Shown here one piece after another: positions 1 through 11,318 of a DNA stretch of 64,000 nt; the first letter of the stretch is position 1; each line of letters starts with the position of its first letter. Source of the DNA: Citrus sinensis (taxonomy: Eukaryota > Streptophyta > Magnoliopsida > Sapindales > Rutaceae). The position numbers and the translations under genes are program-made. The notes under the pieces were generated by a model. The model was not told the DNA's origin and searched no databases. It saw only the letters and a list, made by a program, of their open reading frames with translations. The stretch is taken from the NCBI RefSeq assembly GCF_022201045.2, contig NC_068560.1, positions 37,721,001 through 37,785,000 on the forward strand. The letters run 5' to 3'.

Positions 1-692
1 AAATGGATTCAGAGATATCAAATTAGGGGGGGGAGGCCCCCTTTTTATAGATACATGGAGTAAATCATGGCCATCGGATTAAAAACAGTTTGGACGCTCA
101 GGATTGCGCCACGTCATCAGTCAACAGTCCACGGTTTGACCACGCGGATGAACAGTAACACGGTTTGACCCGGATGAACAGTAACGCGGTTTGGTTGAAA
201 ATAATCCTGTGTGATGCATGCACTGTACGCGAGATTTTTCGTCCACTGATATGCTGCCACGTCACCATCAACAGTACATAAGAATTTTAGTCCAACAGGA
301 TCGTGACACCTCATCAGTCAATGCCACATCATCGGTCAATGCCACGTCATCATCCGTCTATGTGAACAGTGTCGTGAACAGTAACGTATACAGTACCGTA
401 CACGTGAATAGTACCGTATATGTGAATAGTGCCATTTTTCCTTTTATGCTCCTCCTAATGTTTTCGACCGTCCTGAGTTCAAAAGTGATGTCCGTTTTGC
501 CGTCTGATCTCTCCTTTATTGTGAAATGACTATAATGCCCCTAAAATACATAAAATACTTAATTAAAATAAAACACATGTAATTAAATCACAAGAAGGTT
601 AAATATATAAAAGTAAGGGTTGTTAGTAAGACTTAAAATGTAAAATGACGGTTTTCTCCTTTATAAATATGCATTTTCTAACACTCAACAAG
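1..692. mobile_element. LTR-like retroelement fossil, partial, with a CAGTA-type minisatellite
   Basis: This stretch has no credible host gene. Between about 120 and 440 it holds degenerate short direct repeats built on GTGAACAGTA/GTGAATAGTACC and GTCAATGCCACGTCATC. It then runs into AT-rich sequence with a TATA-like stretch near 660 and stops at ACTCAACA just before retroelement coding sequence resumes near 693. That ending, together with the repeats, resembles the 3' part of a plant LTR nested in another element. Its left end lies outside the window. Family and age cannot be set from the sequence alone. It is broken or partial as seen here. The long plus-strand frame at 218-529 is only the repeat read through and is not treated as a gene. 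Confidence 0.4.
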
Positions 693-1149
693 GTGATCAT
701 GATGAAGATGTTGCTGACAATCCGAATTCGCGGGCGAATTCTCTCCACCCTGGGGGGAATGATGAAGAGTAGGAATCCATATTATACTAGGATTAGTTTC
801 CTTATTAACTAAAGTTTAAGACTTTTAAATTCCTTTCTAATTTAGAATTTTGTTTCCCTTTCAATTTAGGATTTTGTTTTTCCTTCATGAATTAGGATAA
901 TTACTACTACTATAAATAGCTCCCTCTTGTAACCTTTGAAGGAGAGAATTTTGAGTTTAATAATATTTCAATTTTCAAATTTCTTTGTGAGTATTTGAAC
1001 AATTAATTCTTGGTATTCTACGGAATCAACGAGTCTTAACCCCTAAATTCACGGTATTCTTTTGAATCAACGTGAATTTAGTTGTTCTTTTGTTCCGGTA
1101 TTCTCTAGAATCAACGGAATATTTTGAACATTAAACTTCCGCTGCATCA
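693..1149 (+). mobile_element. 3' end of an LTR retrotransposon: polyprotein tail, polypurine tract and 3' LTR
   Basis: From about 693 to 757 a short frame reads like the C-terminal tail of a plant LTR-retrotransposon polyprotein (NSRANSLHPGGNDEE), leading into a G-rich polypurine tract (752-759). The LTR follows at 760-1149. It opens with TGATG and closes with the exact inverted match CATCA, giving about 390 bp. It contains a TATA box (TATAAATAG, 911-919) and three direct copies of a GGTATTC-n-GAATCAACG motif at about 1011, 1052 and 1097. Only the 3' end of the element is visible, so it is broken or incomplete within this window. A Ty3/gypsy assignment is likely from the tail but unproven. 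The second LTR needed for dating is not in view. The element's right edge coincides with the start of CLAVATA1-like homology. Confidence 0.65.
911..919 (+). promoter_or_regulatory. TATA box inside the LTR
   Basis: TATAAATAG sits about 150 bp into the LTR. LTRs normally carry the element's own promoter. By eye there is no ATG between here and 1162, so a transcript started about 30 bp downstream would meet the ATG of the LRR frame first. Activity is inferred, not shown. Confidence 0.45.
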
Positions 1150-2790
1150 CTTCCTCTGGAGATGGCAAACCTTAAGTCGCTCAAGGTCCTCAATATCTCC
1201 GGCAATGGCTTTCAAGATTATTTTCCTGGTCAGATTGTTGTTGGAATGACAGAGCTCGAGGTTCTCGACGCTTTTAACAACAATTTCACCGGTCCACTTC
1301 CGGTTGAGATTGTAAGCCTCAAAAATCTCAAGCATCTCTCTTTTGGCGGCAACTATTTTTCGGGCGAGATACCGGAGAGTTACTCTGAAATTCAGAGTTT
1401 GGAGTACTTAGGCTTAAACGGCATCGGACTTAACGGCACAGCCCCAGTGTTCTTGTCTCTGTTAAAGAATCTAAGAGAAATGTATATTGGCTACTTCAAC
1501 ACCTATACCGGAGGAATCCCACCTGAGTTTGGAACGTTGAGTAAACTCCGAGTCCTCGATATGGCAAGTTGCAATATCTCCGGTGAGATTCCTGCGAGTT
1601 TAAGCCAGTTAAAGCTCTTGGGTGCATTGTTTCTTCAAATGAATAAACTCACAGGTCATATTCACCCTGAGCTCTCTGGTTTGATTAGCTTGAAGCAGCT
1701 TGATCTGTCGTTGAACTGTCTCACAGGAGAGGTACCAGAGAGTTTCTCAGCGTTGAAAAATCTCACTCTCGTGCAATTGTTCAAGAACAATCTCCGCGGA
1801 CCATTTCCCTCGTTTGTTGGAGATTATCCAAATCTTGAGGTTCTTCAAGTATGGGGAAACAACTTCACCGGTGAGTTGCCCGAGAATCTTGGGCGAAACC
1901 GGAAGCTCTTGCTACTCGACGTTACATCGAATCAGATTGAAGGAAAGATTCCTCCTGATTTGTGCAAAGGAGGGAGGCTGAAGTCGTTGATTCTGATGCA
2001 AAATTTATTCTCCGGTCCGATTCCTGAGGAGCTTGGGGCGTGCGAGTCCCTGACCAAATTTAGAGCGATGAAGAATCAGCTTAATGGAACAATCCCCGCT
2101 GGAATATTTAATTTGCCGTTGCTGAAAATGATTGAGTTAGACCATAACCTATTATCAGGCGAAATTCCAGAGAATTTGTCAATAAGTGATTCACTTAATC
2201 AATTGAAAGTAGCCTACAATAACATCGCTGGTAAAATCCCTCCCTCAATTGGAAATTTAACTAATCTTAATGTTCTCTCGCTCCAAAATAACAGATTCAA
2301 TGGAGAACTTCCTGAGGAGATGTTTAATCTGAAGGTGATTTCGCTAATAAACGTCAGCAGCAACAACATTAGTGGTGAAATTCCCACTTCCATCTCAGGA
2401 TGCATCTCTCTAACAACAGTTGATTTTAGCAGAAACAGCCTATCTGGAGAGATTCCCAAAGCAATTTCCCAACTGCGAGATCTGAGCATTCTTAATTTAT
2501 CTAGAAACCAACTCACTGGTCCAATACCAACCGACATGCAAGACATGATGAGCCTCACAACTCTTGATCTCTCTTATAACAACTTAAATGGTGAAGTTCC
2601 TTCGGGCGGTCACTTTCCGGCTTTCGACGAAGCCTCATTCGCTGGAAATCCTAACCTCTGGTTACCGCGAAATGTCACTTGCTTGCCTTCCATATACTCT
2701 GCTCAACATAGCCATGCATCGTCGTTTGGCACGTCAAAGCTTCTAATCACCGCCATGGCGCTAGTCAGTGCCTTGTTGATTGTAGAATGA
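1150..2790 (+). pseudogene. CLAVATA1-like LRR receptor fragment, without front end or kinase
   Basis: An uninterrupted frame of about 18 plant-type leucine-rich repeats follows the LTR directly. In-frame codons LPLE precede the first ATG (1162), and the homology runs as in CLAVATA1 (LPLEM..LKSLKVLNIS, SFGGN.FSGEIPESY, LREMYIGY, PPEFG.L.KL..LDMASC). From the ATG the frame is 542 residues. Relative to CLV1-family receptors (about 980 residues) it lacks the signal peptide, N-terminal cap and first repeats, and it stops inside or just before the membrane segment (SKLLITAMALVSALLIVE, stop 2788-2790). The whole cytoplasmic kinase is absent and no kinase motif was seen downstream. CLV1 receptors bind CLE peptides at the plasma membrane to restrain meristem size. 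This copy cannot signal that way. It is most likely a truncated paralogue split by the retroelement. The intact frame leaves open an expressed LRR-only protein, but without a signal peptide it would be cytosolic. Confidence 0.75.
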
Positions 2791-5700
2791 GCCATGAAGA
2801 CACTCCAGAAATTAAGTGCCCCGGAAGCTCACTACTAAATTCCAGTTGCTACATATCAAACGTATCATGTGCTGACATGTCATCGTCAATTGTCATATCT
2901 ACTAGTTGAATAACTTTTGTCCAACGATCGATCACCTTTTTCAATTTTATTACTAAATTGCTGTTATGCGACGAAAATCTGTCAGTTTACCAGTTCGTAA
3001 GCACCGATTATTTGAAACTTTGTTTTATCCTTGGGTCATTTGTGAAAGGCCTTCCTTAAATGACGAATTGTAGCAGAAAATTAGAAATTATCTTCTTCGA
3101 AGTTTGAACAATACGTCGTCTATTATCATCATTAATCGTTGTAAAGGCTTTGACATTGGACCCAATTGCTTCTGACTCCGCAGAAACAATCAGAAATTGA
3201 GAAGACGAACATAATTTCATACAATACCATTGTGGATTTTCTTTTACACGCTCACATATATATATCTATATAATTTTGAGATATCTAGCATTTCTGATAC
3301 ACAAATGACAAATTTCACGTTGGCAGAAATTATTAAGATGACTTGATTGAATGTGTGCTATAAAATTATACGCGACAGTTGTAGATTCTAAAAGCAATAA
3401 TCTATGGTTAAGAAGTTGAGATATAAATTTTATATTCATAGGATTTCACATCCATATATATATTGAATTTATATTGATTCTACGATAACACTATTCAATT
3501 ATGTTATTCTTGTTCCAATTCCCCACTTATCCTTGAAAAGGAAAGAGGAGAAGGAGAGTGTGAAATATTCGTTCTCCACTTCACGTGATGAATGTTGTTG
3601 ACATTCGATAACAAAGAATAAACGTCTAGTCTCTGTTGTGAAAGCTAGTGACTTGGTGCAATCTTTTTGCAAGCAGTAGATATAATTTATGCAAAAGGTT
3701 CATTTTAGTAAGAGATGGTGGCCAACATGCTAAAAATTATATGTCAAAGTCAAGGATCAGACTGCTACTGCTACAGATTAATAGCACTGAAATGTTATTA
3801 GATGTATGTGGTCGTTTGATACCTTACTCTCAAATATATTTTTGAACTAAGTTCCGATACTTGGGGAGTAGCTAGCAAGCTACTATTCTCTTTTTAAGGC
3901 ACTGCACTTGTAGGACTAGCTTCAAAAGAGATGTTGAATGACATGAAGCTGATTTCGAGAGGAAATGTCTGTCTGTCACCGGCAGAAACAACGTTAGTAG
4001 TCAAATTCCGTCTTCCATTTTATAATTAGGTTCGTTGATTTGAGATTTTGAGTAGAAGAGCAGCCTCTGTATATGTGTTTGCCGTTGCATGGTGACATTT
4101 TATTCTGTTTGGGCTTTTGACCAAGACATGGGGCTTCTTATTAAGCCCATACTAGATATAAGCAAATGAAAATAGATTAAGCCCATGTAGCCCAGTACCA
4201 TTTTTATTTGGACTGATTTTGATTGTTCAACGTTCACGCTTAAAGGGAAATTCAGCTGGGTGCGACGACTGCGCTCGTGCACACCAACTTGTTGGATAAC
4301 TAAATATGGAAAATTCTGAAGGGCTTGGATCTGATTCTTTCATCTTTTCATCATCATTCGATGGTTCTGTTAATTGATATATGCCGACTTTTATATATAT
4401 ATATATTTTTTAATTTTTTGATTGGGCCACTTGATGGCCATTTATGTCATGCATGGGCAATAAAATTTGACTGTATTCAACCACAAATTTGATAAGCTGT
4501 TCTCGTGGCTTTTCTTGACTTTCATGTGATGTTATCCGAACAAAATTTTACGCTTGAAACTTGAAAGTTCAAATGACAATGACTTTGATAAAAATTAATA
4601 AAGGAGCCGGCCAACAACAATGGACGACATCGATTGAAAATGACCAATAACTATCGGCAGCCAACATATATAAAATTAGCACACAAAAATATATATTTAA
4701 AGTTTCATGCATGGTGCACCCACCTTTGAAAACGTGCTGCGTGATTGGATTTGCCTTTCTATTTCATGAAAGTAACAACAGATTTCTTTAATTTGATCCA
4801 CACATATATCCATCAATCCACACACAAGCCTAAAAAAAACTATTAAGTCATGTTATTTAATAATATAATATCATTACACTATTAAATAATATACCTTTAT
4901 AGTTTTTATGATCATTACACTATTAAAATATATGATTTAATAATTTTACCGTATTTTAATAAATCTAGAATCTTGACCTAAAACGTTTGTGTATGGCAAT
5001 AGCTGAGTTATATTGTACCTAACTTACAACAATCCAAAGGTAATCTTGCAATATAAGAGAATGGCAGCATGTGAAACAAGTGAGAGGTCATGAGTAACTA
5101 CCTTTGGGTTTATTGTAAGTTGCATGTGTGTGTGTGTGTGTGTTTGTGTGTGTGTGTAGTGTCTTTAAAGTGGACATTTTCACTTAAACAAAGTAAGAAT
5201 GCTATTAAAATACAAATTTCAGTATATATTTTAAATTTTGTATTTTTTTTTATCGTTTAATAGCATTTTGTTAAAAAAAAAAAAAAGAATTCAGATGCGG
5301 GCATTTTTTTTTTAGTGCAGACACAATATTTAGCCATATGGTTTAATAATGTTCTCTATTGACTCGAATAATATGACTTAATAATTTGTCTGCCAATATA
5401 TATATATATATATATATGAGAGCGTTCACATGAGAGAGATTATACGTTTGACAATGACTATATCTATAAAAAAATAAGGTTTATGTAGATTAGTCGGTAC
5501 ACATGTAAGCAGCAACTAGCTAATCATATCATCTCTAACAAGAGATATCAATACTTGAGACGCAAATGGTGGTGCATGCAATTTTGTAGAGACCGCGCAA
5601 ATAGAACTTAGTTAATGCCATGTCTATTTTTTATTTTTCTTAAGAGGAAGAAATGGTATATTTCTTTTAAGAGTCCTTCTTTCATACAATGCCTTTATTT

Positions 5701-8700
5701 TATTTTTTTTTATATGGACATGGTATTAAACGATATGATTTAATAAAATCGGTGTTTAAGTATCTATAAAATTATGTGACTCGGTAGAATATCCACATAA
5801 AAATAATAATAATAAAAAAGACGCCCGCATTTAAGTGTTTTTTTCATTTTTTCCAAATACTTGTAATTTTTATGGGACCCTGATACACCAATTAAGCTAC
5901 TTTATTAATTTATAACATCAATATCATTATCATACAACCAATCAATATTGTGTGAATTTGTGTATTGATACCCGTTTCCCACCTCTTGGAACAACAAATG
6001 AAGGTCTTACTTGCACACACACAACAAACAAAAGAATGGTGAAATGGGGTCAAAGAATGTAGTTTCCAACAATTCTAATTTGATACTTAAGTCAGTAATT
6101 GAAAATTTTGCATTGAATTATTGAATATTGCAATTTTAGTTAACTTACTAATCTCTAAGAGAGTAGTTAAATATTTATCTTTTGTCATGTTTTTAGGTGA
6201 TGGGTCCTTTTATTTTAGCGAGTGTGGAAACTTATTAGCTTATGGTAGACTTTTTGCTTCATAAGAATGAAGTGATGCATAGTGGTTCCATCTTCATCTC
6301 ATCTATTTTAAGAGGTCATGGGTGTTGGCACAGCTAGCCTAATGCAACTGTTAAGGTGGTAGGTTTCCACTGAAGCAATTGTTTGAAAACAATTGCTTAT
6401 CTTAACTGCTACTCCTAGACTTTAGGCTCGTAGCCTGACTTCTTTTGACTGATTGGTCTTCACATCTCAACTGTCATTTTTTTTCTAGCTTAAAATGGGA
6501 TCCTTCCCTAAGATGGGATCAATATAAAATACCCTATCAATTTTTTTTTTTTACTTTTTGTTTTGTATATACAATTTTCCCAGTAGATTTTTTTCTCATA
6601 TCAGTGACCAATCAAACAATTGATCATTGAGAACTATATTATATAACCATAAAATGTGAAAATTGAAATTTTATGGCTTTATAAGTCTAAAAGGTTATTT
6701 TAATAGATTTATCAAGAGCTAAAATTAAATAATAGTAAAATTACCCATATGAGTTATTGTGGGATTTTATATTTTTAACAAAGAGTGTGCTTTTATAATT
6801 CTTAAAGTTAACATTTAAATTTTATGAGTTTATAGATATTATTTACAAATCTAACAAGACTCTCTTTTAATAAATTTAATGAAGGCTAATTAGAAAATCT
6901 AAGTAATTTTCTATCTAGTTCTTCAAGTTTATTTTCTCCAGCAAGGGCTTGAGTTCTCACTGGTCATGAGTTAGATCCACCCCTACTCAGGTGTATTTTT
7001 GTTTTCTTTTTACTCTTTTTGGATTGACGTAGAGATGAACTTATAATATATTTGCTGATTAGTAATTAGAATGTGCAGAAATTGAAATAGGTTGAAATGA
7101 GATTGACGAACAAAAATTAGATTAAGTTGTATACTTGAATTATGAGAATCAAAATTTGAATGAGCTATATTTTCACTGTTGTGTTTTACTTTGTCGGAGA
7201 ATAAGAATAAATTAATTTAAATTACTAAAATACCCCTTAGTGAATTATTTTCATTTTTATCATTGTTCACTATAATAATTGTGATTACTATTATTTAAAA
7301 AAGTATTGTTGTTAATAATAATAGTAATAATAATAATAAATAACAACAAATCATCGTCGTCATCATCATCATTATTATTATTATTAGCAACAATAAGAAG
7401 AATAAGGATAATAACAATGAAAATAATATAATAATATTTTAACTGAAGATAAAGGTAGAATTATGATATTTGAGTGAGATAAAATAGAGAGTTCAAGAAA
7501 TGAAAACTTTATTTCCAACACCCCCATGAGAATCAAGTTAGGATTCTCTTCCAGTGTTTTTTTTTCTTTATATTCTCTCCTAATCTTTTAGATATAGTGA
7601 AAAAGAAGTTAGTTTAGTTGTCAACATCAAAATTTAAAATTCAATCTTGACCACTTATTTTATCTCCGAGAGAAAATCCTTATTAATGAAAATCAAGTTC
7701 TCATTCTTTAACTAAAAAAAAAAAATATAAACTTCATATATCTCATTTCCATTCCCCTTTCTATTTTAACGAACAAACATTATTAATTATTTCCATTTCA
7801 AGTTGTTATTTTTCAACCCATAAACGAACAAACCAAAGATATATAACCAGAACGTAAATGAATGGCTAGAAATGTATATATTTATACGAGAGTAAAAGTT
7901 TTTATGCAATATTATACTATAAAATTCCATAATTTGTGGGTTTAGTACGGTTCACGTGAATTTATGTAATCGTTTAATAGATCATAAAAGCTCAAACTTC
8001 AATTTTTACTCCAAGAAAACAAGACTCACTTTCGGTGCTCCAGAGTCCAGGCCAAAATCGATCTCTTTTGTCTTCAATTTGAAAATTAATGTCACGAGTC
8101 GTATTTCACAAGTCATCATCATCAACACATAGTTTCTTGCAACTGGACGCAACTCAAACCTACTAATGAAACGCACACAGTTGTCAGATTTGCATATTGA
8201 AATATCTTTCGATCACCGATAAATTCTTACATTATGATGATCAAAATTAAATACTTACAAGAGAAATTTGGTTATTTCTGTAGATGTTCTAATGAAATAA
8301 CCAAATTCCTAAAAAAGAACTTTTATAGAAATAATTAAGTCCAAGAGAAATCATGATAGATGAGGGAACGGACAAATTATCAATTTTAATTTTTTTTTAA
8401 AAAAAAGCCTCTAAATAAGATAGGAGAAGAACGTGTTAATTAAATAAATTAAAGTCTTGTTGAATCATCTGTCTAAACAGACTAGTTGGATTTTGAAAGT
8501 TGGTCCAATTATTTTTAAATAAATTTAATATTATTTGAATAAAATGTTACAAATATCATTTGATAAATATATCTTTAGATATCATAAACTTTTATTAGAT
8601 AACTAATGATTTATAAAACACTCAACAACCATTACATCACAGATATTGTAACTTAAAACTATAATATCTCAATGTCAAATTCACCTCAAATGAGTTGGTG

Positions 8701-8860
8701 GCTATAGTCAGTACTCAGTGCTTTGTAGAAATAATCTTAAATCTCTATCGAAATTTCTTAAAAAATGTGGCCACGATCAATCCTTACATACGATTGACCC
8801 ACTAACTAATCATGCCCAATAATATCTCAACAGGGAAAGTCAAGAATGGCTGATATATTG
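2791..8860. other. Long gene-poor AT-rich spacer
   Basis: About 6 kb without a supportable gene. It holds a (TG)n microsatellite (about 5125-5158), a (TA)n tract (about 5397-5417), a run of AAT/ATT and ATC triplets (about 7310-7390), many poly-A/T runs, and one possible decayed LRR scrap near 3968-4040. No RNA gene or terminal-repeat element could be delimited. Confidence 0.6.
3968..4040 (+). pseudogene. Possible decayed LRR scrap
   Basis: A short stretch reads RNNVSSQIPSSI and then, after a stop, LGSL. This matches the plant LRR consensus SGxIPxSIxxLxSL. It lies 1.2 kb downstream of the truncated CLAVATA1-like gene, on the same strand, and may be a relic of that locus or of a neighbouring LRR gene. 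It is too short to be sure; chance similarity is possible. Confidence 0.25.
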
Positions 8861-8874
8861 CCACGTATACGTGG
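8861..8874. promoter_or_regulatory. 14-bp palindrome with two ACGT cores
   Basis: CCACGTATACGTGG is a perfect palindrome carrying two ACGT cores, the core bound by plant bZIP and some bHLH factors. It lies about 750 bp upstream of the PNRC-motif gene. A regulatory role is inferred from the motif only. Confidence 0.3.
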
Positions 8875-9270
8875 GACAACTTCGTTTCTTTATCATGCCA
8901 ACATCTTTAACAAACTTTTGTGTTGCCCTCACTTATTCCTTGCACATGAGGTCATCAAGACAACAACAATGCTTTAAAAAGTGTGGGCCCACAATGTTGA
9001 TATCGTGTATGGCTGGGATTTCTTCAGTAAACTCCGAGGAAATCGAGGGAAGAGATCAACGGCCAAAATCAACCCAACGGCTAAAAGAAAATAGTTAATC
9101 CAATGGCCAAGATCGCATCGGCGGCTGCAGTGTCCCCGGTCTTGGAACTTTGGGGTTGCCGACCGCAACGGTTGTCGGTAAATTTGGGGTAATTGAGACA
9201 TTTTAATTAATTAAGAATATGAAAAATAAAACAAATTGTAAAATAAAAGTAGCCGTTGGAGCCTTCTGTT

Positions 9271-9279
9271 CTATAAAAT
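9271..9279 (+). promoter_or_regulatory. Candidate TATA box of the PNRC-motif gene
   Basis: CTATAAAAT followed by TGGGCC lies about 350 bp before the ATG at 9628. This leaves room for a long, possibly intron-containing 5' UTR. The intervening 9280-9627 sequence is pyrimidine-rich and has no good upstream coding frame. Confidence 0.45.
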
Positions 9280-9627
9280 GGGCCATTGAGTTGGGTAAAA
9301 TGAAGATTCATCTAAGCTGGGTATAGTTACATTATTATACATTGCAATACAAATCCCCTTAACAGGGTACTTTAGATCCATTCTGGATCAAAATTTTACT
9401 ATTTTCTGAGAGGATCATTCCTATTTCTTTTGTTATATCAACTTAATTTGTATAGTAAACATTGATTGCCGTCTTCAGTCAAGAAAATTCGGTGAATTTT
9501 TTTTCTTTTCTTTTTTTTGCATAGCTAAGTTTCCGGCGATTGATCGTATTATTTTTCTTCAAGATCATAGCCTGCTTGTCCTATTTGTAAGTTTCAGGAA
9601 TCTGTTCAAAATCTACTCTTTCTTGGT

Positions 9628-10287
9628 ATGGAGACTATTCTGAGACAATTATCAGCTGATCAAGCATTTTCTCCGTATGAGCAGATGAAAAATCAACAGA
9701 AAAACACTCGTGGTTTCGTTTCAAAACGCGGTGAAAATATGCATAGAGGCATTTTGTTAGCTCCTCCTTTAACCACATATTCATATCCTCCACTTTCACT
9801 TGATAACTATCATCAGCAACAGCAACAGCCGCCACCTCTGCTTCCTCTGCCAATTCACAACCCTCTCCCGTCACGAAGCCGGTATCCAATTAACAGAAAA
9901 TCCAACAGAACCAGAGACCAATCTCTGACGCCGAAGAAATCAAATTCAAAACGACCCAACAAAAGAGAAGATGAATCAAAGATTGAACTTTTAAAACCAA
10001 TCGAAAAGACAATTTCAGAGTCTTTTATTGTAACCTCAGTCAACCCTTCAGGACCAGACCCAAATGATCTTCCAAAAGATGTCTCTAAGGTTCTGTCTGC
10101 AGGTATTGTTGCCGTCAAGGATTTGGAAAAGTTTTCAGGGTCTCTGTTTACTGTCTCTCCTCCTCCAAGTAGCTTGCCTTTGCCCAAGTTCGCTCTTAGA
10201 CCAAAGCTGATCAGTTGCAACGCTGAGGCTGCTGGGGTTGATGCTGGGGCTACGGACAATCTCCGGCGACTGTTACGCCTCCGTTGA
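9628..10287 (+). CDS. PNRC-motif / pinin-like plant protein (unknown function)
   Basis: Single-exon gene for a 219-residue protein. The N-terminus (METILRQ) begins at the first ATG after the pyrimidine-rich leader. Then come a Gln/Pro-rich stretch (about residues 62-80), a basic Ser/Lys/Arg-rich middle (about 82-115), and a C-terminal block with VSPPPSSLPLPKFALRPK followed by TDNLRRLLRLR at the very end. The SPPPSSLPxPKF segment and the Leu/Arg-rich C-terminus mark a plant family related to proline-rich nuclear receptor coactivator (PNRC) proteins. The animal proteins bring partners to decapping or nuclear receptor complexes through this proline motif. A similar mRNA-decay or nuclear adaptor role is possible here but is inference. 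The last 34 codons and the 3' UTR belong to a tandemly triplicated 229-bp unit. The gene is convergent with RPA12. Confidence 0.75.
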   Translation: METILRQLSADQAFSPYEQMKNQQKNTRGFVSKRGENMHRGILLAPPLTTYSYPPLSLDNYHQQQQQPPPLLPLPIHNPLPSRSRYPINRKSNRTRDQSLTPKKSNSKRPNKREDESKIELLKPIEKTISESFIVTSVNPSGPDPNDLPKDVSKVLSAGIVAVKDLEKFSGSLFTVSPPPSSLPLPKFALRPKLISCNAEAAGVDAGATDNLRRLLRLR

Positions 10288-10860
10288 AGTTTGTTTGTAA
10301 TTTGTAAATAAAGGCCCGGCCGATCGTGTATCTCGGCCATTGTCTTTGTCACTTTTTCCTTTCTTTCTTTTTCCCCCATTTTCTGTTTTTTCCTCTTGGT
10401 AACTTGTCTTTGTCAAGTTCGCTCTTAGACCAAAGCTGATCAGTTGCAACGCTGAGGCTGCTGGGGTTGATGCTGGGGCTACGGACAATCTCCGGCGACT
10501 GTTACGCCTCCGGTGAAGTTTGTTTGTAATTTGTAAATAAAGGCCCGGCCGATCGTGTATCTCGGCCATTGTCTTTGTCACTTTTTCCTTTCTTTCTTTT
10601 TCCCCCATTTTCTGTTTTTTCCTCTTGGTAACTTGTCTTTGTCAAGTTCGCTCTTAGACCAAAGCTGATCAGTTGCAACGCTGAGGCTGCTGGGGTTGAT
10701 GCTGGGGCTACGGACAATCTCCGGCGACTGTTACGCCTCCGGTGAAGTTTGTTTGTAATTTGTAAATAAAGGCCTGGCCGATCGTGTATCTCGGCCATTG
10801 TCTTTGTCACTTTTTCCTTTCTTTTTCCCCCATTTTCTGTTTTTTCCTCTTGGTAACTTG
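10185..10860. repeat. Three tandem copies of a 229-bp unit (gene 3' end)
   Basis: Units start at 10185, 10414 and 10643. The first two are 229 bp; the third is about 218 bp, with a short loss in its pyrimidine run and an early end. The first unit supplies the final coding codons, stop and 3' UTR of the PNRC-motif gene. The others are orphan copies. Each carries an AATAAA polyadenylation hexamer (10307, 10536, 10765). Very few base differences are visible (CCGTTGA versus CCGGTGA; CCCGGCC versus CCTGGCC), so the duplication is recent or kept uniform. Antisense frames here repeat because the unit repeats and are not genes. Confidence 0.95.
10307..10312 (+). terminator. Polyadenylation hexamer of the PNRC-motif gene
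   Basis: AATAAA lies 20 bp after the stop codon. It is duplicated at 10536-10541 and 10765-10770 in the tandem copies, so three alternative 3' ends are possible. Confidence 0.5.
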
Positions 10861-10952
10861 GGAGGTCTGTGACCCCTTCGATTTTTTTAAAGCTGGGGTG
10901 CACAAACATAAGCTTTGGATTTATTTCGTTTCTGCAATAATATCATTTATAT

Positions 10953-11191
10953 CTTCATAAAAATTTCTCTGTATGGTCTGAAGCAACGGTGAGAGCTTTC
11001 GTTCTAGTTGGGGGAAAAAAATTGCAAGTACATGGTTGAATATTCAGACAATCCAGTTAACGGTGGGTTTAGATCTTCACAAAAATTTCTCTGTATGGTC
11101 TGAAGCAACTGTGACAGCATTTTTCTGGTTGGAAAATAAAATAAAAAATAAAAAATGCAAGTACATGGTTGAATATACAGACAATCCAGTG
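10953..11191. repeat. Diverged tandem duplication (~120 bp, two copies)
   Basis: The segment starting CTTCATAAAAATTTCTCTG at about 10953 recurs at about 11074 as CTTCACAAAAATTTCTCTG. Both copies run through TATGGTCTGAAGCAAC and GCAAGTACATGGTTGAATAT to ACAGACAATCCAGT. They differ by substitutions and an A-rich insertion, so this duplication is older than the 229-bp triplication beside it. No gene is seen here. Confidence 0.85.
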
Positions 11192-11318
11192 AATCCAATC
11201 GGGGGCCTTTTCCATGATGGTGGAATATTCAGACAATCAATTGAAGCCAATAAATGTGTCCCAGTTAAGCCTTTTCCAGCATAAACCTTCATCCTAGAAC
11301 CAGAATATTTAGATACAC

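Noticed and set aside
218-529. 103-codon plus-strand frame rich in VNS repeats
   Set aside because: It is the minisatellite of the retroelement fossil read through; no protein family and strongly repetitive.
9855-10909. Several similar minus-strand frames beginning MGEKERKEK
   Set aside because: They are antisense shadows of the PNRC-motif gene and recur only because the 229-bp unit is triplicated.
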